From positions 73,094,401-73,158,400 of the forward strand of contig JAKGHH010000001.1 in assembly GCA_022828595.1 (NCBI GenBank): DNA of 64,000 nt. The letters run 5' to 3'. The translations under genes were made by a program, and so were the position numbers. The notes under the pieces were generated by a model. It saw only the letters and a program-made list of their open reading frames with translations. It did not search any database and had not been told where the DNA came from. Below, in pieces: positions 1 to 11,570 of this stretch (the stretch's first letter is position 1; each line of letters begins with the position of its first letter). This DNA comes from Nelumbo lutea (Eukaryota; Streptophyta; Magnoliopsida; Proteales; Nelumbonaceae).

Positions 1-94
1 TCAACTCAACTAAGCTTTTATCAACTATATGAGGTCAGCTACATGAATCCCATTTCTCCATTCTACTTCTGTTCAGTGTCATATACAACTTTTT

Positions 95-1040
95 TTTATC
101 AATGAAGAAAACTTTATTAATCAAAAGATCAAAGCAATACAAGCATCCCTAAGAGAGGTGTGAGTTGCATCCTCTCCTAAAAGACATAGGTTAATACAAA
201 AGGCAAGTTATAACTAAGCCCAAAACAAATGCTCTCTATTAACCCCTTCGTTGGATAAACAATTAGCCAAAGCATTTGCTTCCCCTCCCACCCATTGCAT
301 TCTTATATTCATATCTTGTGTAAGCCACTTGAATCTCTTTATTTCATTCCTATAGCACCACATAACAGAATCTGAATCCATCAACCACCACACCATCACT
401 TTCGAGTCCCCTTCTATTAGTAGGGACTCCACTCCGAGCTGATTTGCTATCAGTACTCCTTGAACAGGCACTAGTAATTCAGCCCTTAAAGAGTCTCCAA
501 CTCCCAGTGGACCCAAGAAAAAAGATGAGATATTCCCAAGCTCATTTGTGAGGACCACGCCTATGAAAGTTTAATTTTACAAAGCCACTTGGATTATCAA
601 TGCTACTTCTATCAAATTTAATTTTGCAAAGCCTTTAGGCGGGGTGTCCAAATCACTGGCAACCTGTTCCTTTTGGAAGAGAAACTTGCCACAGAAGACC
701 AATTTCCCCAAAGATCATCAAAGGAAAAAGAACTGAAAAGTTCCAAAGTTTTTAACCAATGGATTGCCCTATACAGTAGCACACAATCATTGTCTCTTGT
801 AGGCTTCTCTCCTTCTAGTGGAAGAACTTTGCATCCTTTCTTCCCAAATGGTCCATGACAAAGCTGCTCCAGTGCACCTCCACATACACCTTCCTTTTTT
901 TAAGGTCAAGCAAAGGTAGACAAATCAAATAGCATGCTAAACTCTAATGGTGAAGCCCACCTGCACCCAAACAAGAAATCAATAGATGATAGCAACTCTC
1001 ACTGTTAAGCTTACAACGAACACACCAATTAGGTGAGATG
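95..1040 (-). mobile_element. 3' part of a non-LTR (LINE, L1-type) retrotransposon, decayed
   Basis: Read on the minus strand, this is the 3' end of a LINE ORF2. First comes a zinc-binding reverse-transcriptase tail (zf-RVT) near 960-1030, with the spacing WCVRC...ESCYHLL..C. Next is a degenerate linker (about 600-900) containing the usual VIWTP and GFVKLNF lead-in. An RNase H-like domain follows at 214-558, with motifs such as AELL, LLIEGDSK and V.GEANALA. The domain ends at a stop codon and is followed by a 3' UTR with AATAAA and a short A-run near 95-115, as expected for target-primed insertion. Frameshifts separate the pieces, so this is a relic. The copia element at 1041-6882 split it; the matching upstream piece resumes at 6888. 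Confidence 0.8.
214..558 (-). pseudogene. RNase H-like domain of LINE ORF2 (RVT_3 type)
   Basis: An open 114-residue stretch encodes the C-terminal RNase H-like domain common in plant LINEs and in proteins annotated as putative ribonuclease H. It removes RNA from RNA-DNA hybrids during retrotransposition. Visible motifs are AELLVPVQG near residue 26, LLIEGDSKVMVWWL near 46-59 and the late WVGGEANALANCLSNEG block. The catalytic aspartate in GDSK is kept. The upstream frame is broken, so the domain cannot be translated as part of an intact ORF2. It could also be an isolated domesticated RVT_3 domain, but the adjacent 3' UTR and A-run favour a LINE relic. Confidence 0.72.
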
Positions 1041-1340
1041 TGAAAGCTGAAATGGTGCAGTCGAAGAAGTAGAAGAGAGAAGAAGACCAAGAGGTGCTGA
1101 TAATGTCAAACTGAATAACCCAGTCGACAGTACTATTATTTATATTAGACTAAAGTACAATGTTATGGGAAATGTCTGGAATGCCCCTGATTAATGATGG
1201 GACACCCAGACTACTTAAAACAACAAATAAACTTAGGCCCATTAACACTAGCCCAATACATAACAACTTAAACACAAATACAGACTAATAAGAACATTTA
1301 TCAGCCAAACCATCAATACATAAAACCCCTCAAACTAACA
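1041..1340 (-). repeat. 3' LTR of copia element 1
   Basis: 300 bp, read on the minus strand from TGTTAG to TTTCA. It matches 6583-6882 base for base except for about 15 substitutions, with no indel seen. The last base of the left target duplication is 1040. Confidence 0.95.
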
Positions 1341-1351
1341 CTCCCCCTCAA
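1341..1351 (-). other. Polypurine tract of copia element 1
   Basis: On the minus strand the sequence TTGAGGGGGAG abuts the 3' LTR. This is the expected primer for plus-strand DNA synthesis. Confidence 0.9.
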
Positions 1352-1352
1352 G

Positions 1353-3271
1353 CTAAGCATGGATGTCAATCATGTTTAGCTTGCCAAGAAGGTCCATTAA
1401 TTTTGCTGCAGCCAACCCTTTAGTCAGTACATCTGCAATTTGTATCTCAGATGAAGTATAAGGAATGCAGAGTTCTCCCGAGACTATTCTCTCCCTAACA
1501 AAATGTCGATAAATCTCAATATGTTTTGTTATGTCATGTTGCATAGGGTTATTTGCAATGTTAATGGCTGCCTTGTTGTCACAATACAGTCTGAGAGGAC
1601 CCTCAACTTTAATGCCAAGCTCATTTAGAAGAGTCTTGAGCCATAAGAGTTCAGCAACCCCGTGAGCCATAGCTCGATACTCAGCTTCCGCACTTGATCT
1701 AGCAACAATGTTCTGCTTCTTATTGCGTCATGTAACCAGGTTCCCTCCCACAAATGTACAATAACCTGAAGTTGATTTTCTGTCCCCAATAGAACCGGCC
1801 CAATCTGCATCAGTATAAGATTCAATTTCAATTTTATTGTTTTTTCTGAATAGAATTCCCTTTCCTGGGCTAGTCTTCAAGTACCTGAGAATCCTTTCAA
1901 CTGCTTTCATATGAGGGATCTTTGGAGAGTGCATGAACTGACTGACAACATGCACCGCATAAGCAATATCTGGTCGAGTGAGAGATAAATATATCAGCTT
2001 CCCTACCAATTTTTGGTATCTCTCTCTATCACAGTAGTCCTCCCCTACTGATTCCTAACCGGCCCAATCTGCATCAGTATAAGATTCAATTTCAATTTTA
2101 TTGTTTTTTCTGAATAGAATTTCCTTTCCTGGGCTAGTCTTCAAGTACCTAAGAATCCTTTCAACTGCTTTCATATGAGGGATCTTTGGAGAGTGCATGA
2201 ACTGACTGACAACATGCACCGCATAAGCAATATCTGGTCGAGTGAGAGATAAATATATCAGCTTCCCTACCAATTTTTGGTATCTCTCTCTATCACAGTA
2301 GTCCTCCCCTACTGATTCCTGTAGGCCATGATTTTGTTCTATTGGAGTATCTGCTGGTCTACACCCTATCATGCTTGTCTCCTCTAGAAGGTCAAGAACA
2401 TACTTCCGCTGACATATGTAGATCCCCTCTCTTGACCTAGCAACTTCAATCCCGAAAAATATCTCAAATGGCCCAAGTCTTTGATCTCAAATTCAGAGGC
2501 TAAAAACTCCTTCAGTCTTTTGATCTCTTCCAAGTCATTCCCAGTAATCACCATATCATCCACATAAACAACGAGTGTTGTAAGTTTGCTATCCTGTCTC
2601 CTTATGAATAAGGTCTGGTCTGCACCACTCTGAGTGTACCCAACTTTCTTCATTGCCCCACAAAGCCTCTCAAACCATGCACGAGGAGACTGCTTTAAAC
2701 CATATAATGCTTTCCTCAGTTTGCACACCTTTCTATCAAAGTCATAGCCTGGTGGAGGTTTCATAAATACCTCTTCATGAAGGTCACCATTTAGGAAGGC
2801 ATTCTTCACATCCAACTGATGAAGTTCCCAAGAAAAATTTGCTGCTAATGGCAATAGAACCCGAATTGTGTTGAGCTTTTCTACTGAGGCAAATGTTTCT
2901 TTGTAGTCAATCCCTTCTTTTTGAGTAAACCCCTTTGCCACAAGCCTGGCCTTGTACCTTTCAATGGACCCGTCCTCCCTGTGCTTTATAGTAAACACCC
3001 ACTTGCACCCAACAGTGCTCTTCCCCTCTGGCAAATCCACTAATTCCCAAGTTCTTGCTTTCATTAGGGCTTTCATTTCTTCATTCATAGCTTCTTTCCA
3101 CCTTGGATCAGACACGGCCTCTGAGTCCCTAGAAGGAACATGAACAAAAGAAATAGCAGACACAAAGGAGTGATAGGCTGGAGATAAATGTGAATAAGAA
3201 ACAAAATCAGCAATGGGATGCAGAGTGGTACAAGAACGGATAGGCTTACGGAGAACAATAGGAAGATCCAA
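1353..3271 (-). pseudogene. copia reverse transcriptase and RNase H, broken
   Basis: Reverse transcriptase (2384-3271, about 295 codons open) starts after motif WKEAM.EEM..L and contains CKWVF, KARLVAKGF, QLDVKNAFLNGDL, the polymerase active site YVDDMVITG near 2545-2575 and LKEFL..EF.IKDLG. A one-base frameshift near 2455 turns the following YFLGIEV-type motif into another frame. Downstream, the connection and RNase H (about 1353-2372) show LVGKLIYL..TRPDI, SYTDADWAG and the C-terminal D.LTKGL. Breaks: a stop at the junction of a 264-bp tandem duplication (about 2056), and TGG changed to TGA near 1727. The protein cannot be made. Confidence 0.92.
1793..2320 (-). repeat. 264-bp tandem duplication inside copia RT/RNase H
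   Basis: Positions 1794-2056 and 2058-2320 are the same sequence with a period of 264 bp and only two differences by eye. The unit is 88 codons, so it keeps frame, but the junction creates a TAG. It covers the ESVGEDY to DADWAG part of the protein. Confidence 0.95.
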
Positions 3272-3622
3272 ATCAGAAGATGAGTGTTGGAATTACCTTG
3301 GATTGTAGAGACAGATTGGTCCGAGTCCAACCGGTTGCTGTCATGAGTTTGAGGGCCCTTTTTCCTTCTGTTGTAGGTGATTTGTATCTCTTTCTATTGC
3401 CTACTGGAGCCTTCAGGGACATTTGCAGTATCAAGAGAAGTAATCGGCACAGTGGGAACCTCACTAGGTTGACCCGGGATGCCACAACTAGGAGTAGAAG
3501 AAGAGGATGGAAGGCCCGAGGCAGATAGGGGAACAAAAAAAGAGGGAGAATGAGAATCCTCTTTTATCCCACTAGTCTCCCCCTGAAGAGGATTTTGAGA
3601 AGACTGAAAATAGGGTTGAGAC

Positions 3623-4948
3623 TCAAAAAAAGATCACATCTCTGGTGACATACTTTCTCTTGGAGACAGGATCATAACACTTGTAACCCTTTTGCATAAG
3701 AGAATACCTCAAAAATATTCCTTTCGTAGCCCGAGGATCCAACTTGGTCTTCTTTGGATCCTTCACATGTATGAAACATATACAGCCAAAGACCTGTGGA
3801 GGAAGAGAAGATTCTGGAAGAGTAGGACACAGAACAGAGAAAGGGGTTTTCATACCCAACACCTTAGATGTCATCCGATTTATCAGATATGATGCAGTAA
3901 GTAGAACTTGAGACCAATATTGCTTGGGAACCTTGTGTTGGAATAGTAAGGCTCGAGCTATTTCCAATAGATGTCTATTCTTGCACTCAACAACCCCATT
4001 CTGTTGAGGGGTATAAGCACAGGATGATTGATGTAACATGCTAGCATCTTCCATGAATAAGTTCAAGGATTTTTCAAAATATTCAGCAGCATTATCTGAC
4101 TGGAATTGCTTAATCTTCTTATCAAATTGTGTTTCAATCATTTTGCAAAATGCCATAGTTATCTGTGGCACTTCATCTCGTCCTTTTAACAGGTAGATCC
4201 ATGTGCATCGAGAGTAGTGGTCAATAAAATTGATAAAGTAACAAAAGCCATCAATAGAAACAATAGGTGAAAGGCCCCAAACATCAGAATGAACCAAATC
4301 AAAAGGAGCTCGAAATTCACTACTGGAAATTGGATAAACAGTTCTACATTGTTTTGACATTTGACATATTTCACAGACTAAACTCTGACTTGAAATGCCC
4401 TTAAACAATTCGAGAAACAACATTTCTAATGAAGAAAAAGATAAATGACCTAGCCTAGCAAGCCATAGATGCAACCTAGCTATTGACTCCACACTCTCCG
4501 GACTACTAGCAATAAAGGCTTGTAAGGCTGAATGGATGTCTGCATCAAAATAGTAGAGGCCTCCATACTCATGACCGCTCCCAATCGTTCTCCTCGTCAA
4601 CCTGTCCTGAAAGACACAATGAGTAGGAAAAAAGGTTATACTACAGTTCAAATTTTTGGTAAGTTTTAAAACAGACAAAAGATTTGAGGTGAGACTAGGA
4701 ACATGTAGGACTGATTTAAGAGAGAGGTCCTTGCTTAGGTCAACCACCCCTTTTCCAGAGATGGTGGAGAAATACCCGTCAACAACTCTCATCTTATCCT
4801 GACTAGACAACAATTGATATGAAGAGAATAAGGACATATGTGTCATGTGGTCAGTTGCACCAGAATCAATAACCCAAGAAGAAGAGCCAACAGAACTAGT
4901 TGCACTAAAGGCAGAGACTACCTGATCTGGCAAGAGAGGAGGAAGCAA
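3623..4948 (-). pseudogene. copia protease and integrase region
   Basis: A 441-codon open stretch. Residues about 27-37 hold the aspartic protease motif WVIDSGATDHM. The GAG-pre-integrase block with its zinc-binding HHCC residues follows: H.W.ARLGHLS and later CEICQMSKQ. The DDE integrase core shows D in HSDVWG, D in FQSDNAAEY and the glutamate of NGVVECKNRH. The tail ends with GCICFIHV, TKLDPRATKGIFLRYS and YKCYDPVSKRKYVTRDVIFF, the usual end of the integrase C-terminal part. It is the best preserved part of the element. The link to gag (4950-4970) and to RT (3272-3622) is broken by frameshifts. Confidence 0.93.
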
Positions 4949-4969
4949 AAGAATTACTCCTTAGACGGG

Positions 4970-6022
4970 CTAACGGCTAAGGACCTCTACCTCACTAGCA
5001 GTGAAGCCCAAGGCACCGGCTCCAGAGGAATCAACAACCTGCCCCATGGGAGAAGAAGTCACTGTTGGTATACTCTGTGAGTTGTCACCGTTGTTACTAG
5101 TGACAAGGTTCCCACTTGCCGCATGACTCTTCTGTTGCTTCTTGTTCTTTCTCAATGCAACTGGCTTCAAGTGTGGATATAGGACCCAACACTTTTCTTT
5201 CACATGTCTCTCACCCCCACAATGAGTGCACTTAAGATGCTTCTTTTCTGGATGTTTGTTGCCTTTGGTAGAAATCAGGGCTGAATGGTCTCCAAGTTGT
5301 TCAGCTAGTTGAATCTGAGAGTCAACTTGCATCTCCTTTCTCCTCACTTCTTCATTCCTTACCAGATAATAAACATGGTGATACTTGGGCAATTCATCTC
5401 TTCCTATAATTTTTTACCTTATGCCCTCATACACTGGGTCCAAGCCAGCCAAGAACTTAAAGGCTCTGCTCTCTTCAACCTACTTATCATGTCTCTCCTT
5501 GTCCTTGGCATTTTCCCAGTCCAAAATCAAATGATGGTCAAGTTCTTCCCAAAGTCCTTTCAGAGTTGCAAAGTTGCAATTGTCATATCCCCTTGCCTTA
5601 AGGCAGTAATGTCTTGATTCAATCTGTAGATTCTAACATTATTTTTCTTCTGTCCATACGTTTTAGACACTTTTTCCCAAATCATGGCTGTTGTGGGAAA
5701 GTGTTGATCAGTCCTGGCAACTCATGAAGTCATAGAGGCAAGCAACCAGGACATAACTGTGCTCCTTGCGCCACACTGCATACTCTGTACTGCCAACTTC
5801 AGGTTCCTTCTTATTCCCATCTAAGTAGCATGTGAGGTCACGGGAAGTAATAAAAAGCATTGCAGAAACTGACCACTCCCTGAAGTCGTATTCATCCAGC
5901 AGCACACTTGTAATTTGCAAGCTGTGCAGATTCGGGTTTTCCAGGTTTGAAGACCTCCCACCAGGTTTGTTATCTCTAGAAGAGACTTCTCCTGATACTG
6001 AAGACATCTTGGCCGCAGACAC
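4970..6022 (-). pseudogene. copia gag, two broken pieces
   Basis: The N-terminal piece (5708-6022) starts with a serine-rich leader and then LLDEYDFREWSVSAMLFI, the usual copia gag opening in which the protein describes a W-S/K-A pattern. A frameshift near 5705 breaks it; the middle (about 5400-5700) reads on in another frame with DITALRQG and LDPVYEGIR-like motifs. The C-terminal piece (4970-5392) has the CCHC zinc knuckle CTHCGGERHVKEKC near 5190-5230, followed by basic and serine-rich sequence. Gag packages the RNA in virus-like particles in the cytoplasm. Confidence 0.88.
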
Positions 6023-6570
6023 TGTGTAGACAACACTGTTGAGACTAGCCGAGGTGATAACAGTGCTGAAAAGAGACTAGTTTCAGTATTGAAGAAGGTT
6101 CTGATAGCCCACAACACAGTTTCAGACTTGCCGAGACTGACACAGCTCTAAAGTAGTTCAGTAATAGCAGCAAATTGGGTGTACTATGAGCAGGAAACCG
6201 ACCTGAAACTGAGCTCACACCACTGCACTATGCAGACTTCTCTTGAGCTTCGATTACTGCAACTGTAGAGAGTGTTCCTCCCCCTACGACCAATACTAGG
6301 ACTGCAGAAATCAGTCCTCAAACTAGGTTTGTCCTATACAGACCTCTCTTAGCAGCCGAATAGCTACTAACTACTAGAAACAGTCTAGTAGGACATCAAC
6401 TTCTGGGTCTTCTTCCCTTGCGCCCTACAACCAAGGGAAACCCTAGGTTCGAACCTTGTAGTGTTCTCCTGCAACCCTAGGGTTTTACCGCAGCAACCAA
6501 GATAAAACAAAGAAAGAAAGACAGCAAGAGAGAAGAGATGGCGTCGGCTGCAACCAGGAAAGTGCTCAAT

Positions 6571-6582
6571 GCTCTGATACCA
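6571..6582 (-). other. Primer binding site of copia element 1
   Basis: Minus strand TGGTATCAGAGC, directly after the 5' LTR end. It is complementary to the 3' end of initiator methionine tRNA, the standard plant copia primer. Confidence 0.95.
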
Positions 6583-6882
6583 TGAAAGCTGAAATGCTGC
6601 AGTCGAAGAAGTAGAAGAGAGAAGAAGACCAAGAAGTGCTGATAATGTCGAACTGAATAACCCAGTCGACAGTACTATTATTTATATTAGACTATAGTAC
6701 AATGTTACAGGAAATGTCTGGAATGGCCCTGATTAGTGATGGGACACCCAGACTACTTAAAACAGCAAATAAACTTAGGCCCATTAACACAGGCCCAGTA
6801 CATAACAACTTAAACACAAATACAGACTAATAAGAACACTTATCAGCCGAACCATCAATACATAAAACCCCTCAACCTAACA
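6583..6882 (-). repeat. 5' LTR of copia element 1
   Basis: 300 bp, TG...CA. It lies between the target duplication copy at 6883-6887 and the primer binding site. It should have carried the promoter for the minus-strand transcript. Confidence 0.95.
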
Positions 6883-6887
6883 AGATG

Positions 6888-6990
6888 CATAGGAAAGGTC
6901 TTTTTCTTTGTAAGTTACTGAAGGTGTTTACTTTCCCATGGGACACTTCCCAGCAGAAAGCATATCCATTATTAAATTATGTTCCCTTGA
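6888..6990 (-). pseudogene. Upstream continuation of the LINE ORF2 split by copia 1
   Basis: On the minus strand this segment reads FCWEVSHGKVNTFSNLQRK, the usual lead-in of the zf-RVT domain. It joins in sense across the copia insertion to CISPNWCVRC at 1030-1040. Removing the copia element and one AGATG copy restores a continuous LINE relic. Frame stops are present. Confidence 0.65.
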
Positions 6991-7019
6991 ATCATTTATA
7001 ACTAGTTCAACCCATGTTT

Positions 7020-7830
7020 TTTTAGGTCCTCCCCCTAGCTCTTCTAGACCCTTCAACTTGTGACAAACCATCGCTTCTCATTGACTTTGTATATGGTCTT
7101 CTCTGCATGTGACCAAACCATCTTAATCTACTTAACCTCATTTCATCACCAATGAGAGCCACTGGTAGGTTCTTTCAAATGAGTTAATATCTAATCCTAT
7201 CCTTTCTAGTTTTTCAACTTATCCATCTCAAAATTTGCATTTTTGCTACACTGAATTTTTGAACATACTGTTTCTTGACTACCCAACACTTTAATCCATA
7301 CAACATAGCTGGCCTTAAAGCTATTTTATAAAATTTTCCTTTTAGCCTAAGTGGTATTCTCTGATCACATGAGACGTTGGATGCAGCCATCCATTCTGCC
7401 CCATCCTACTCTAACTCTATGGGCGTTATGGATATGGGATCACTGAATTAAGATTTCTTGTTTCTAAGGCATTTGTCCATTAATCTAATTTTGCATGTAA
7501 TCCCTCTCAAGTTTCATCAGAAAAAAGCATACATCTGGGACCTCCTCTTGAACATGTCTAGTTTCATCCATGACTACTACAAACAAATACGAACCAAGTC
7601 CTGACACTTGGTGGAGTCACATTTAATCAAGAACTACGATGCCTCTCCCCTAGATATTTTAAGATTGGCTAGTGCTCGATCATACATGTCCTTAATTAGG
7701 TCAATTTACCTATTTGATCTCTTTCCTTTTGTAAAACCCACTATAATATCTTTCTAGGAAATCTATCATATGCCTTCTCTAAATCAATGAATACAGAACA
7801 CCATATGGAATTCTCTTTTCTTCTCTATGA
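7020..7830 (-). pseudogene. RTE-type LINE reverse transcriptase remnant
   Basis: Minus-strand translation gives typical RTE-clade motifs with many frame breaks. Near 7770-7800 is VFIDLEKAYDRFPRK (motif A of the RT palm). Near 7570-7620 is a degenerate LSPYLFVVVMDE followed by V.DVCF. Near 7260-7320 a C..MKxLV.KCK-like stretch appears, and near 7020-7160 the C-terminal domain with DGLVTCREDH, LKGLEELGGGPKKTW. This C-terminal block (normally RWFGHVQRR...GR.KKTW) is diagnostic of plant RTE LINEs. Order and spacing are roughly correct, so this is one 5'-truncated copy. Confidence 0.75.
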
Positions 7831-8884
7831 ACTTTTCTATCAATCATCTCAATTAAAAGATAGCTTCCATGACTGATCTCCCTAGCATGAAAGATGAAAC
7901 CAAGTTGGTTTTCTGAAATAGGAGAAATAAGGAATAAGAAATAACATTTTCCCTTGGTAAAGATGCATTGACAGTAAAGAAGAAATTGAATGTAGAAAAA
8001 CCACAAACTTGTTCTCAACTGGTTTTCTTTTCTCTATTTTCAATCTTGATTCCAACAAAATTGTCAGGGAAAACATTGGTTGCATGCATTACTGAATGCA
8101 CATATTATGCAAAACATGGAATCATGAAAAACTGATCCTCATATGGGCCATAATATCTTGGGACCAAAAGAAATTTAAAGTGGGGTTGGGATTTCCATGT
8201 AGAACTAGCAGTTCAAGTTGAGGGTTTTCCAGACATAGATAGAAAATTCAATCATTTATATGGTAAGCCAAACATCTTATATGGTAACCTCGTCCATCCA
8301 AAGACAATGTTTTCAAACTCTTGTTCACCTGGATGGTTGAACCAGTGACCTGGACAGCTAACCAGGTTTCATTTTTCGATTTCTTTATTGATTAAATGGT
8401 TTAACCTATTGGCTGAACTGCTATAATGGTGACCTGGAAAGTTGAATTGTATATGAATTCTATTCCTGCCTTGCTCCTGTGCATTTGAAATGACTAGTCC
8501 CTACACCATTTCAAATTCTAGTAAAATGTGAAACCAAAGGTTAAATACCTAAAAGTCCCTACTTCATTGAAGCATGTGATGGAAAAAAAATGAACCCAAC
8601 CTACAGAAGCCGGAGATTCATTAAGTTGACAATTCAGTTCTGCCACCAAACCCAAATCCACCCTAGTCCAAATGCAACCTAACAGCTTTGAAGTATGCAA
8701 GTGGAATGATTTCCAGAGAGTTTTAAATAAATTGATCCATTGCTTAATTTCCACTCCTGGTATTAGAAAACAACACAGATGAGTTTTTTTTTTTTTTTGC
8801 TTTTTTGCCAATGAGAATGAGTTAATCCAGTTAGTATGCATATTACTTGCAGATGGTTGACTCTTCTTATAACATGTGACATAC
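7831..8884. other. Gene-less stretch next to the membrane-protein gene
   Basis: No coding exon recognised. At about 8300-8450 there is a degenerate sequence rich in CCTGG/AACCAGG words that resembles the MITE at 11780-12066. The expected last exon of the neighbouring minus-strand gene should lie here but I could not find it. Confidence 0.4.
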
Positions 8885-11570
8885 CTTAGTCGGTGCCTGT
8901 TGCAGGCTATGAAGAAGGCAGCAAGACCATTTATGATGCTATGTATGGCACGGAAAATCTGTGCAGGTATTAACACAAAAGCAGGTAAGTTTACCTTTTT
9001 TAAGAAGAAAGCAGGTATGTTTACCAGTGTTCAGACTATATAACCAAATGCAATTGTAACAACCTGAGAAAAAAGGTCATTCCACAGTGTACGCCACATT
9101 GAAACCTCTGAGGTGCTCACTGCTGCTTCAGAAGATGAAGCAATCCGGAAGATAATACTTATGGACAACCAAAGCTTTCCCAGAAAATCAAATATAGAGG
9201 AGCAAAGAAAAGCTATACAACTTGCTAATGCAGCAACCAGGCGGATGGGAGTGTATAGTAATTCCCGAAGAGTCAAAAACATCGGGTATATTAAGGATCC
9301 TGCAGTATAACACAAACAAGAGCATGCTATTGGTACAATATTTCATAAAAAAACAACTAATAAATATATCAGTAACTTGAAACATAGTTCTTGTATCAGC
9401 TGCTAACATACCAATGCTCCAGATAACAGAAATTATAAACCACAATGGTGAAAATAGAACCTCTAAAAGGTCCATCACTATGCTGCATGAAGAACCAATT
9501 GTAATCCAAATAACAGAACAGAAGGTCCCAATTGAGTCAAAACATATGTCCCAAAGGGGAAAACAGAAATCCAAAAGCTCCAGAAGCGGCTGTATGGGCC
9601 ACATTAGAATTGAAAGAAATGATCTGACAAAACGTGTTACCGTTAAGAACCACCTAACAGCTTTCTCAAAGTTATGCAAAAATAGAATGGTGCCCAAGTA
9701 TTTGATCCTTGATATCATCTCCCAATTTTCTATCCAGTCAAAAAGGGGTCCACACAAGTGTGCTGCAGTGGCTTTCAGTATTGGGACATTTTTGTACAAG
9801 TCAAAAAATCCAACGAGAACAGTAACAACTGAAATCAAAACATATAAAGCTCTTGCAAGGGGACACATCCATGGCCGATAGAGGTGACAAATTACTGGAT
9901 ATGACTGAAGAAAAATAACCCAAGCTGGAAGCCCGTACTCTAATAAAGTTAGTAACCGCACATCTGGCATGATTATTTCCCTCAATTTAAAGGGCAGGTC
10001 ATGGTCATTGAACCTAAACAAAATCAAAACATCCTGGTACTCTGAAGCTTCAACTGTGTTTTCACTGTCATTGCTACTAGTAGAAGTTGAAGTCTCTGAC
10101 TGTATAGGTGAATCAACAATTTCACCATGAGTCTTCTTGGAAAATCTATTACCTTCATATCCGGAACTAACATATTTTGTCATATTCCTCCTTTTGCATG
10201 GCATGGTAGCAGGAGGCAGTCTGTGTAGAGCACTTGTTCTATTTTCCACATTTGCAAAGCGCACACCAAAATTTCTACCAATGCTACAAGGAGATTTTTC
10301 TAGAAGACCACCAACATCAGAACAGATGCTTTCACCATCACTAGAAGGTCGAATCCATGACAAATCTTCTTGAGCATCAAAGAAGACCTCTCCTGGAAAT
10401 TTTCAAAAAGTTTCAGTTATTGAAAGGAAATTCACAAATGATAAGGAAGTCTCATGTCAGCCTAAAGAGTAGAAGAAAAAAGAATGGTCTTGCCACCTCC
10501 ATTGTCCCTGTGGCACACATTGAGAAGCCTACTACCCATCATTTAATGGTCTGAGAGAAAGTATCTTTTGAGGTAAAAATATACTGACAGGTTCTAGCAT
10601 CCATGCAATGGACCATATGGTTTATTTGGTTAATGTCTGGTTGAATAATTTCTTCCTGGTATCTTGGTGGGAAGCATGGATCCAACCCCCACCCCCAAAA
10701 AAAAAGAAGGAAAATAAAAAAAAAAAGAAAGAAAAAAGAAAAAAAGAGGGAAAAGCAAAAACTGCAATGTGTATGTACCATGGCTGTGATACTTGCTATT
10801 TTCCATTCTCCCACCCTTATATGAAAGTCAAGGAATCATGAAAGCCAAAAAGAAATACCTGTAATGGAATATAGGTGCTTCCGCAAGAGAACCCTTTCAT
10901 AAAGTGTTCCTGAGAACCATGAATGGATAGAACTTGAGGCGTGTTCTATACTATCAAATTCCCATCTTTTCATCAATTTAGCCTCTAATGCCATGCATGT
11001 ATCTGTCTGTTGGTGACACAAAAAACACTCAGAACAGAATAGTAGTAAGATAAAAATTAAATGACAAGACAGCATCAAGTGAGTACCTGAAGCTCATTCA
11101 GATAGTTGATACCACGGACACTAGTCCATGCAACTTCAAATACAATAAAGCCATATAAGGTCTGATTTAACTGATGGTTCCAAAGTAAAGAATTCCTAAG
11201 GTTTTCAGGTAGCAAAACTTTCTTCTGACATAACACTGCTGCATCAACCAAGGTGGACCATCTCTTTGATTCGTTTGGTTTGCTAGTGTTGGATATGAAA
11301 CTATTCTTGAAATCAAATCTCTTCCCAAGATTCTTTCTCCCTTTTTGTGCTTTAGTGTTTGCAAATGGGGACAATCTAGACTGTACAGGAATGCAAATAA
11401 ATGTCATTAACCATCTAAGAACAATATACGGTGATAAAAAGAAACACATTTTTGCAACCTTTGTAACCATGAATTGCCACAAGTGTGCAGCCCCTGAATC
11501 CAGGTACATTGACCATGGTCGATTGTCCACCAATATAAAGAACTTGTTAGATTCGGTGGCCAGAAAAATA
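8885..11570 (-). CDS. Multi-pass membrane protein of unknown function, six internal exons, ends not found
   Basis: Exons on the minus strand: 11570-11459, 11380-11087, 11006-10859, 10392-9412, 9299-9064, 8958-8885. All introns are GT-AG and all phases agree (0, 0, 1, 1, 0), giving about 615 codons without a stop. Order of features: an N-terminal KFFILVDNRP...DSGAAHLWQF block; a central soluble part with YGFIVFEVAW..VRGINYLNELQ and KRWEFDSI; a serine-rich acidic linker; then at least five hydrophobic segments in the large exon and the next (for example ALYVLISVVTVLVGFF and FSPLWFIISVIWS). The last exon ends ..HSIINGLAAFFIACNRHRL. It resembles an uncharacterised plant transmembrane protein family known to me only by sequence. 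The first exon and the short last exon are missing; they may be lost, distant or divergent. The conserved phases and lack of stops argue that it is, or recently was, functional. Confidence 0.8.

Larger units (their letters stand above)
1041..6882 (-). mobile_element. Complete but inactive Ty1/copia LTR retrotransposon
   Basis: The element is 5,842 bp with 300-bp LTRs that start TG and end CA in both orientations. It is flanked by an exact 5-bp target duplication AGATG at 1036-1040 and 6883-6887. Coding order on the minus strand is gag, protease, integrase, reverse transcriptase, RNase H, the order that defines Ty1/copia. The primer site next to the 5' LTR matches initiator Met-tRNA, and a polypurine tract lies next to the 3' LTR. 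I count about 15 mismatches between the LTRs (about 5 percent), so the insertion is not recent. Frameshifts in gag and RT, stops in the RT/RNase H region and an internal duplication show it is dead. It is inserted into a LINE. Confidence 0.96.

Noticed and set aside
10608..10841. Lysine-rich ORF
   Set aside because: It crosses an A-rich run (10690-10755) inside an intron of the membrane-protein gene.
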